This document shows positions 56,583 through 64,000 of a DNA stretch of 64,000 nucleotides, piece after piece. Below the pieces are notes generated by a model. It worked only from the letters and a program-made list of their open reading frames with translations. It had not been told where the DNA came from and did not search any database. The first letter of the stretch is position 1, and every line of letters begins with the position of its first letter. Made by a program: the position numbers and the translations under genes. This DNA is from Taiwanofungus camphoratus (taxonomy: Eukaryota > Basidiomycota > Agaricomycetes > Polyporales > Taiwanofungaceae), in contig CP021221.1 of NCBI GenBank assembly GCA_003999685.1, positions 2,170,001 through 2,234,000 on the forward strand. Reading direction: 5' to 3'.

Positions 56583-57478
56583 CTATAATGGGATGCCATC
56601 AGCACGCAACTTGGTAGTAGCAACGAGCGGCTCGCCTACCTTTTGCTTCGCGGTAGCTTTCATCACGAAATAATCCACATGCAAGCCGCATTCCGTCTTC
56701 TCCTTGTTCCCCGCCCATCTTCCTGCCCTCTCTCCGGCATCTCCTTCTCCGCTCTTTGCGGTGCTGTGCCAGTCACCAACGCTGCGATATCCTTGATCGA
56801 GGAGCTTGTTGCACGGGACGTTGTTCTCTTTGATGTACCATTCCACAAAGGGGAACGTCCAAGCAAAGAGTGGATTTAGTTTGATGAGACCTGTGCTATC
56901 AACCTCGAGGGGCTGAAGACTGGCGCGGTCGGCGCCTTGTGAAGCACGTCGCCCGGTGATCACGGATTTCACGCCAAGATCTTCGTAGGCACGACGGGCA
57001 GGTTCCACCTGCGTATATGTGATGCAATGAGATGGACAAGGATATTGAGATTGAAATTACTGACTTTCACAATGAAGTCATACACTTGTTCTTCCCTCTC
57101 CCAGAGTTTTTCTCCATATTTTTGCTCGAATTGCTCTACAGTCTCACACCCCTCTGGTTTGTATGCGTAAACAGGGGTGCCATATTTCTTCTTGACCTCC
57201 TCGACAAGCTCATGTGTCTCGGGAAAGTGATACAACGTATCAATGAAGATGAGGGGTGGCGGCGACGAGGTGATCTTGGAGAGCATATCAATTGCAGCGA
57301 GCCCCGTCAGCCCGAAGGCGGTCGTTTGATAAAGCCCAGGCAAGTGTTCTACTGCCCATCGGAGGATATCCTCTGGTGTGAGGTCGCGCAAGTAGGCATT
57401 GATTCGGTCGAGCTCGTCTCTGGTAATCGGGAGCTGCAGTGGTTTCGGGAACTCAGGTGCAGACGAAGAAACAGACAT
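56583..57478 (-). CDS. MET16: Phosphoadenylyl-sulfate (PAPS) reductase
   Basis: Reduces PAPS to sulfite with thioredoxin in cytosolic sulfate assimilation toward cysteine and methionine. Start at 57478 (MSVSSSAPEFPKPLQLPITR); an upstream ATG at 57568 would add an unrelated extension. The exon has EDILRWAVEHLPGLYQTTAF, the P-loop-like GLTGLAAIDMLSKI and PLIFIDTLYHFPETHELVEE. After one intron (about 57009-57063) come VKSVITGRRASQGADR, IKLNPLFAWTFPFVEWYIKE, NNVPCNKLLDQGYRSVGDWH and the active-site ECGLH. The single catalytic Cys and the lack of an extra iron-sulfur Cys pair mark it as PAPS rather than APS reductase. About 278 residues, near the usual fungal length. A short polar tail follows ECGLH. 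Confidence 0.95.
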
Positions 57479-59314
57479 GACGGGTACGATATGCGCAGCC
57501 TCGGGAAAGAAAAATCCTATCGATAGATAGAGGGGGCTAAAGACAAGGGGACATCGCGCACAAAACAAGACATTCTAGGTGACAAAACACATCGCAGAGA
57601 CAACTGAATATCGGGCGCTAAAACCAGAAGTCGCTTGCTAATGTTGACACCATCGACCCTTGCTGTGGAAAGTCATGGATAGTGGTAGTAGGTACATTCG
57701 TATATATCCTACTGGGAAGTTGGCGTTCTGTGCGCATGTATGAGAAGTTCGTACAATCTACTTGCGCTTTCTCGAGTCGCGCAATCTAATACTAATTGCA
57801 TAAAATTGTAAAGCAATTTCATTTGTCAAGACCCCGCCTTGCACCGTTCTCGAACCAAAGTGCGAGCATAGCATTTCACAGATGCAGGTGAGGAAGCACT
57901 GCAACTTCGCGATAGACAAAGGCGTCTCACCTTGAGCATCACATCTTCCCGGTTGAAACCCCAGAAGCAGAACCTACATCGATGGCGGATATTAAGGCGT
58001 ATTCGGACCCAATTCGAACTCGAGCAAAAAAAAGGAAAAACAGGCAAATAAACGGTCCGTGATTGGGGTGGGGCCCAATTCGAATTTGGCTATGAATACG
58101 CTTTATCGAGCAATGAATCGAAAGAGGTGAATTTGATTGCTTGGTGAGTGAGCATCGATTTGGTCATGTGTGATCGCTACTACTTACGTGCATAGCGGGA
58201 AAATAAAGCAGAACCCTAGAATAAAGGAGACAAGCACGATGATGTGTCGTCGGTAACAGACGCCCGCAATCAGTTATTTCCAACTTTAGGGTGTCATGAA
58301 TAACATGGCAGTCAGTTATCGACCAGAGTGGACCAGACCGTGGAGTCTGTTTGGTATTGTAAACGTGTCCGACAATTTGAGCTACCTCTGGAACAGATGC
58401 ATCAGCAACGATCGACAAGGATAAAGCTTGGGGAAATTTTGAGGACCGTGGTGCACGCTACCGGTCGTAAGGCAAAATTCAATGCGAAAAGTTGAGGATT
58501 ATCAGCGCTCCGATTGCAAATTACCGCCATCATTCAACAAAATGGTCCTGGCACCTTCGGCGGTTATTGAGCGTACAATCTGAGGAGTACAGATCAACAA
58601 CGCAGCTGAAAGGTCCCGCAGGACGGTCGTATGGAATTTGGCTTAGCCTCGTCATTGCGCTGCATTGGAAGGTGATATAGACTCTGCGAAAAGCACACGT
58701 AGAAACTCATCACACCTACTCACCTCGTTAATGACTCTAGCGTGAGTGCCCTCGCAGTAGACGCTCGTGATAAAATTGGTAGACTGAGTGAACCCCCTTA
58801 TATTGCACGTCTAACAGCAGTTGTGTATAAGCATCGCGACCTGAGAACAACATGTAAGCCTTCTGCCAACTTCAACCCGCAAGCTTCTATGCACTGGCAG
58901 GAGGCTCGTGCAGACGCTAGAAGCGAGGGTGGAATAGCAATGTGACATTCGCTGGTGGAGGGATGGTGTCGGTATCCCGTCGACGACCGCGCCCGGGTTT
59001 ATTGTAAACATGATCGAGCCGCGCATTGCCAGGCACGCTACAACCCGGTCCGTTATAAGAGCATACACATATCTCAAGTACAGCGCCTGATGTGTATTCC
59101 TGGGTATCTAAAAGAGACTACGCAAAATGAAACAAATCAACGACACATGGATATTAGAGTATAAATTAGATCTGGTGTGGAATAAATTGTGCTACAAGAA
59201 TACAGGTCAAAACATTGTCAGCTATCATACGATCAAGGGAAGCACCATGAAGCAAATGTGCGGTACGTGTCCAAATCACCACATAATCGTGTCCTTTGTC
59301 ATTTCCTTCAGACT
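57479..59314. other. Intergenic, holds an inverted repeat
   Basis: About 1.8 kb between the PAPS reductase promoter side and the 3' end of the DUF6699 gene. The only structure I see is the inverted repeat at 57991-58112. Open frames are all below about 90 codons and unrecognised. Confidence 0.45.
57991..58112. repeat. Dispersed repeat, copies B and C as an inverted pair
   Basis: GCGTATTCGGACCCAATTCG at 57998-58017 and CGAATTTGGCTATGAATACG at 58081-58100 are imperfect inverted copies separated by about 60 bp, so the whole could fold as a hairpin of about 120 bp. Both match copy A at 37770-37830, and copy B shares flanking sequence with it as well (CCAATCA..CGTT-ATTTG). The spacer has an A-rich run. 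It resembles a small foldback or MITE-like element, but I see no clear target-site duplication. Confidence 0.5.
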
Positions 59315-60274
59315 TTACCGTTTCGGACCAACGACCAGCTTGACATTCTCGAACCCTTCATGACCCGCCGTACGCTTCAGTCCTCCGAACATGTAATTTT
59401 CTCGCAAATAGTCCACTCGGCGCACGCCCTGGCTCTTCTCAAAGGCCTCCACCGACGGAAACGTCTTGCACCGACGAGTATATGCGCGTGCAATTTCCAT
59501 TTCCTCTGACTGTGACAGTCGCATCCAGTCAGAATGCGTAACCTGCCGCTGATAGGAGCTGTGAATCGCAAAAAGCACATCTCCCACTGAGATTGGCCGG
59601 AGGTCGGACGTGGCAGAAATCGAGAGGTAATTGAAGCGCTCGTGCTCGTTTGCCCGTAATTCCACTGGCCATTGCGGAGTCATATCGCAGGTTATTGTCA
59701 TGCGCTTAACGCCAGGATGCGTTGCTTGCTGCGATAGTACATCCATCGAAAGAGTTACACCGCTTCTATCTCCCCGTGAGGTAATGCGTTGCGGGCTGAA
59801 GGTGTGCAACGAGATATCGAATAGGACAAGTGGACCCTCAGGAGATTCTCCATTGAGCAATGGGTGCCATTGATTTGTTGGAAGAGGATTTTGGTAGACA
59901 ACTGGAGAGACGAATGAAGGGTAGGCCGGAACGACCCAAGCTGGTTGCGGAAGGCAACTGTCGGAACGCCGTCTTTGATGAACGTAGTTTGCAGGCGGAG
60001 CAAGTGGGTACATGGGCGGCAGGGCAGTATACATGACTGGTGGAGAAGGAAAAGGTACAGGATTGGGCGCCGGTGCTATACCAGCGTGCCAAGAGGGTGG
60101 CCGGGAACGAACAGGCGGCACCGGATCATCTTCGAAGTGCACACGACGAGGGGCCAAGTTAGGCGATGACTGCAGCAAGATAGACGGGATGAAGGGTGAG
60201 ACTTGTGGTTGTTGGTAGAAGGGGACTAGGTATGGTGTCTGATAGTAGAATGGAGGATAGTAAGGGTTGGCCAT
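59315..60274 (-). CDS. DUF6699-domain protein
   Basis: A single-exon frame of 319 codons starting at 60274 (MANPYYPPFYYQTPYLVPFY). The first 120 residues are Pro/Tyr-rich and disordered. The C-terminal half is the DUF6699 domain common in basidiomycetes: TNQWHPLLNGESPEGPLVLF, DISLHTFSPQRI, KRMTITCDMTPQWPVELRAN, DLRPISVGDVLFAIHSSYQR, SEEMEIARAYTRRCKTFPSV and QGVRRVDYLRENYMFGGLKR. A TATA-like run lies 52-65 bp upstream. The domain has no known biochemical function. The gene appears complete. Confidence 0.88.
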   Translation of the reverse strand: MANPYYPPFYYQTPYLVPFYQQPQVSPFIPSILLQSSPNLAPRRVHFEDDPVPPVRSRPPSWHAGIAPAPNPVPFPSPPVMYTALPPMYPLAPPANYVHQRRRSDSCLPQPAWVVPAYPSFVSPVVYQNPLPTNQWHPLLNGESPEGPLVLFDISLHTFSPQRITSRGDRSGVTLSMDVLSQQATHPGVKRMTITCDMTPQWPVELRANEHERFNYLSISATSDLRPISVGDVLFAIHSSYQRQVTHSDWMRLSQSEEMEIARAYTRRCKTFPSVEAFEKSQGVRRVDYLRENYMFGGLKRTAGHEGFENVKLVVGPKR

Positions 60275-60325
60275 CTATGATGAGTTGAAGGGGGAGTCTG
60301 TGATTGCGAATCTCTGGTTCGCGAC

Positions 60326-60339
60326 TTATATATATATAT
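60326..60339 (-). promoter_or_regulatory. TATA box of the DUF6699 gene
   Basis: An alternating TATATATATATA run 52-65 bp upstream of the start at 60274, suitably placed for a core promoter. It is also a simple dinucleotide repeat, so it may vary in length between strains. Confidence 0.55.
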
Positions 60340-62446
60340 GTATTTTTGAGGAGACAAACACAGCCGCAGTCGGTACCGCAAACAGCTTGCGTGGCCAGTG
60401 TAGCAAATGGTCGATTGTTATGCTGCAAGGTAGACAAGGTTGACAGCAGTGCTTTTTGAGGATCGCAAGACCGGAAAATCGGAGGAGACAAGGGCAGAGT
60501 ACACAGCAAGGCTCAATGTATTTATTTAACCCAGATTCTATATCGGCGCTATTGCGCATAATGACTTGTTCTAGCTCTGCGCTAATCGTGCACTGTGCGC
60601 GATGGTGTCAAGTTGATACGGAAGATCGCAATGATACATGTTAACTCACGATCACTGTTATGCCAGCTTCCTCAGCCTACCTGAGCGCCAGAAAATGATG
60701 GATAGCACTCACGGAGTGTCATTGAAATTGAGAGGGGTGTGGTACCTCTTGACTCGCAACTGATAGCACATCAGTGCAGCCACCGGCCGGTGTCCATCGC
60801 AAGCCATGAGTTTCCACGTGGCTATGCGCGTCGGGCCCTGATAGTATCGACGCCAGCGACGTATGCAACATCGGTGATCGCCCGAGTCAGAACTTGCGAT
60901 TGCAGTTATAGACGCTCGTAAATATCAGACGAGTATGTCCATCCTTCCGCAACTTGTTTTCACGCTGTACCATGAGCAACAAATAATGGATTCTCAGACC
61001 ATGGTGCATGTCACAAAGGGTTTTGAAAGTCGTGCGACAAGACAACGTAAAGCACCTGATGGACGCCCATGGTGATTTACCAGGCACCGACATCAGCGCT
61101 CGTCTTTCCCTTGACCATGCAGTCAGTTGCTTACGTTCAAACCGGTAGATAATGACGGCAATCACCTTGACGCCTGTTGCAATTGACTCATAAGCGGACA
61201 TGTCATGAATGTGGTCAAGGTCTAGCACTCGTACAAAACATTCACATGCAGACTCCCTTGGACCGGTGCTGTGCACTCATTGGTACACTGCTCACACAGT
61301 GACAGACACCTTGGCGAGAACATGTGAATGACCGACTCCTTCCATAGACAGCTGATATTGCTGTATTTCGGGATGACTTCACAAGCGGTCGGGAAGAAGA
61401 CCTTCCCACAGTCAGTGCACCACAGCCTTGACTACCGTCGAAGTCCTCCAATACTACAGACGAGGTACGATGAATGCTTCGGATAAGCAAATTGAGCGAC
61501 TCCGGAGACAGTGCTGTGGTTTAAGTCTGTGTTCGCGAAGGCATATGCGATCTCACGCGCCGACAATCCGTTAGCTATTCCAAACCGTATATTCAGTTCC
61601 CGTGCTTCCAGGCAGGATTCCGCATTCGGCATCCGGGACAGGCGATCGCTTTAAGTCCGCATACGTCTGAGGAGTCGACGTCGACTCACACCTTGTGCTG
61701 GTTGATCTAAGGAGTCATGAGATCATACAATTGCAAGGACATACATATGGATACAGGCTGTGGCTTCAGTAGTAATTGCGTATAATTACTCGAAATTGAT
61801 GGCCACAGTGAACCGAGGCGGTAAACAATGAGATGAGAGGACTTGTGCGTGATATTGGCCTACAAGCCACCCAAGGCAACAAACTTGGTGTTCATGTATT
61901 CGTCAACGCCATGGCTTCCTTCTCTCCCTGTGAAGAACAAATGGGTGTGATAAGCATCTGCTCAAAGTGGTACAAGGTTTGTGGCATCCGATTCAACACA
62001 ACGCTGCGCGCTCTGGAAATGTTGAATTCCCGAATCGTGAGACCAGTCGACCACAGACCGCACAGCATCTGGATCGGCGGGTAAAGCGATTCGACTACAA
62101 CTTCACAGAAATTACGCCGCCTAACAATACACTGGACCACATTTTACTCGCACTGTTCCGGCCCTTCCTGTAGCACATCAACAGCACGACTTATCGTCAG
62201 CATGCCACACCAGCAGCACGTCAAACGATACAGAATCTAAATCACATCAACAAAGATTTCTTCCCGGAGTAGCAAATGACCGCAACACAGAGCGACGATA
62301 AAACCAAGATTACCATCACAGTAGACGCGCGAATAATGCTCATGGATGTTTGCCCATTTAGCTAAATTGGGCCGGGTCATCCAGTTTCAGGGCCTCTGAA
62401 TCCCAATAGACTGGGTCGGAGAAGCAAAGACCAGAACAGGGTAGCA
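60340..62446. other. Intergenic region without recognisable gene
   Basis: About 2.1 kb between the DUF6699 promoter and the end of the SSADH gene. Minus-strand frames at 60887-61276 and 61432-61632 have no known domain and I could not splice them to anything. No repeat or RNA gene seen. Confidence 0.4.
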
Positions 62447-64000
62447 TTAAACAAGGAAAGAAGACCACGTACCAAGTCCACTCTCTTTGACTCCGCCGAA
62501 TGGAATCACCGCCTGACTGATCAGGCCCGTATTAGTGCCCACCATACCTACCTCCAGCGCTTCAGCAACTCTCCACACCCGGCCCACATCCCTGGAGTAG
62601 AAGTATCCAGCGAGCCCAACCTGCGTGTTGTTGGCCCACTCGATCGCTTGTCCCTCAGTCTCGAACCGTGTAAGCGCCGCGAGTGGACCAAACGTCTCTT
62701 CGCTGTTGATAAGCGCATCTGGGGGGACCTCGGAGAGAATTGTTGGCGCGAAGAACGTTCCTTTGCCTGGGAGTCGTGAGCCGCCTATGACGAGCTGCGC
62801 GCCTCGCTCTAGTGCATCATCCACATGCCGCTGAACCTTCTGTAATGCTTTCTCGTGAATCAAAGGCCCATGCGTTCTGTAGGAAAAAGCATTCGCGTTA
62901 GGTTAGGGTAATGAGGGAAGGCTATGATAGAATATGATTGCATGGAAGGATACACAAGGTAGAAGAAGGTACACGGGTGAACGAAACGCACGTGTCGTCA
63001 TCTAGCCCATTCCCCACCTTAAATGCGGCTACCCTTTCCGCGAGACGCGACGCAAAGTCGGCGTAGACAGACGACTGCACGTAGAATCTATTTGCACATA
63101 CGCACGTCTGCCCACTCTGGCGGAATTTACACGCGATCGCACCTGCCACAGGCTGTCAGACTCGTTCAATCATGGATTGTGATGATAGAAAACAACCTTC
63201 CACTGCAGCGTCGATGTCTGCATCATCGAAGACGATGAAAGGCGCATTCCCGCCAGCCTCAATCGAAACCCTACACGCCGCCAGTACCGATGAGCCTCGT
63301 CACCCGCACGTTATGAAAGGCTACAGCCTACGTACTTTTTGATCGTGCTGGAAGCCATACCATACAACATCTTCGCCACAGGTGTACTACCTGTGAACGA
63401 GACTTTCTTCACAGCCGTATTTTCACACATCTCGCGGCCCACAGCATTCACGTTCGCCTGCGTCGTCACGACGTTGATTACGCCCGGTGGGACACCCGCA
63501 CGTGTCGCTAGCTACAGAAATATACATCAGCAACCCTGCTGAATCGAATGCGCTTTAACAGATCGGCACGATCACACACGATACATACCTCGGTCAGAGC
63601 CAACGACGAGAATGGCGTCTCGGGCGGGGGCTTGATCACCGCCGTACACCCTGCTGCGAGCGCAGCACCGAGCTTTCGCGTAATCATCGCCGAGGGGAAG
63701 TTCCATGGCGTGAGGATCGAACTGTCTTATAAATTAGTCTGGGTGTCCCGCATCGCATTGAGGACTAAGCGCACACGACTCCTGAAGGCGAGAGCGGGGT
63801 TAAGATAGGTAAGTAAACGAGAAGACTGAGACGATGGTAAATAGCACGCACCTATGGGCTGCTTGATGACGACGTTGCGGATGTGTGGAAATGGTGAAGG
63901 AATGACCTCTAAAAGAATAATGTGTTCTCACCGAACAGCCAAAAAATGAGGGAAGTTATGCCTACCGCCATAAGTTCGTACTGCCTCTTCAGCTGTAGAC
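62447..64000 (-). CDS. UGA2: Succinate-semialdehyde dehydrogenase, C-terminal part (5' end off window)
   Basis: NAD(P)-dependent aldehyde dehydrogenase of the GABA shunt, which oxidises succinate semialdehyde to succinate. Exons read, from the window edge downward: [66 protein letters not shown] joined to [40 protein letters not shown], then [40 protein letters not shown] and [20 protein letters not shown]. The catalytic Cys (GQTC) and the Glu of the E-x-G-G-N motif are present. SSADHs normally continue GREGSKYG and about ten more residues after KESGLG. Here the frame reads TWSSFLV and stops at 62447, and I could not find a good final exon downstream. The N-terminal exons lie beyond 64000. 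Related aldehyde dehydrogenases are the alternative call. Confidence 0.88.

Noticed and set aside
57479-57568. Upstream ATG extension of PAPS reductase
   Set aside because: The extension is unlike the family N terminus, and MSVSS at 57478 fits the expected length.

Overview
The window is nuclear DNA of a filamentous basidiomycete, most likely an Agaricomycete. Genes are closely packed on both strands and cut by many introns of about 50-60 nt with GT..AG ends. Several proteins have the form typical of mushroom-forming fungi: a DUF6699 protein, a TRP-like channel with a long cytosolic tail, a secreted parallel beta-helix protein, and a rhomboid-like UBA/CUE protein of the UBAC2/Dsc2 type. I could not fix the genus.

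Layout. 1-2490 (+): 3' part of poly(A) polymerase. 3220-5018 (-): secreted, membrane-anchored beta-helix protein. 7137-8352 (-) and 8479-10897 (+): spliceosomal RRM protein IST3 and translation factor eIF3d, divergent from a 126-bp shared promoter. 11936-13503 (-): UBAC2/Dsc2-like ER protein. 16550-17750 (-): SnoaL/NTF2-like protein. 22154-23837 (-): GATA factor. 24873-26588 (-): ING-family PHD protein. 29880-33189 (+): TRP-like channel. 33346-35954 (-): large protein that may be a CNH-type propeller. 36307-37212 (-): small zinc-knuckle-like protein. 38137-39464 (+): a decayed zinc-type dehydrogenase of the toxD/enoyl reductase type. 39811-42893 (+): NOP14. 43119-51779 (+): Mec1/ATR checkpoint kinase. 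51913-52851 (-): YAF9, divergent from COX7 (52970-53403, +), then COA3 (53785-54350, +). 54674-56050 (-): RNase III. 56583-57478 (-): PAPS reductase. 59315-60274 (-): DUF6699 protein. 62447 to the window edge (-): succinate-semialdehyde dehydrogenase.

Most genes are unrelated housekeeping functions: mRNA processing, translation initiation, ribosome assembly, DNA damage signalling, chromatin and respiration. The clearest functional neighbours are COX7 and COA3, a subunit and an assembly factor of cytochrome c oxidase, placed head to tail. YAF9 and the ING protein belong to families found in NuA4/SWR1-type chromatin complexes but lie 25 kb apart.

I saw no CRISPR array, rRNA, convincing tRNA, intact transposon or viral element. 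No gene set looks like a new defence or biosynthetic system. The items most worth a second look are the decayed dehydrogenase, a small dispersed inverted repeat at two loci, the long-loop GATA finger, very short first exons, an unusually long last intron in eIF3d, and several kilobase-scale stretches with no recognisable gene.

Gene models were spliced by eye from reading frames, splice signals and remembered family sequences. Exon edges are good where stated and approximate elsewhere.
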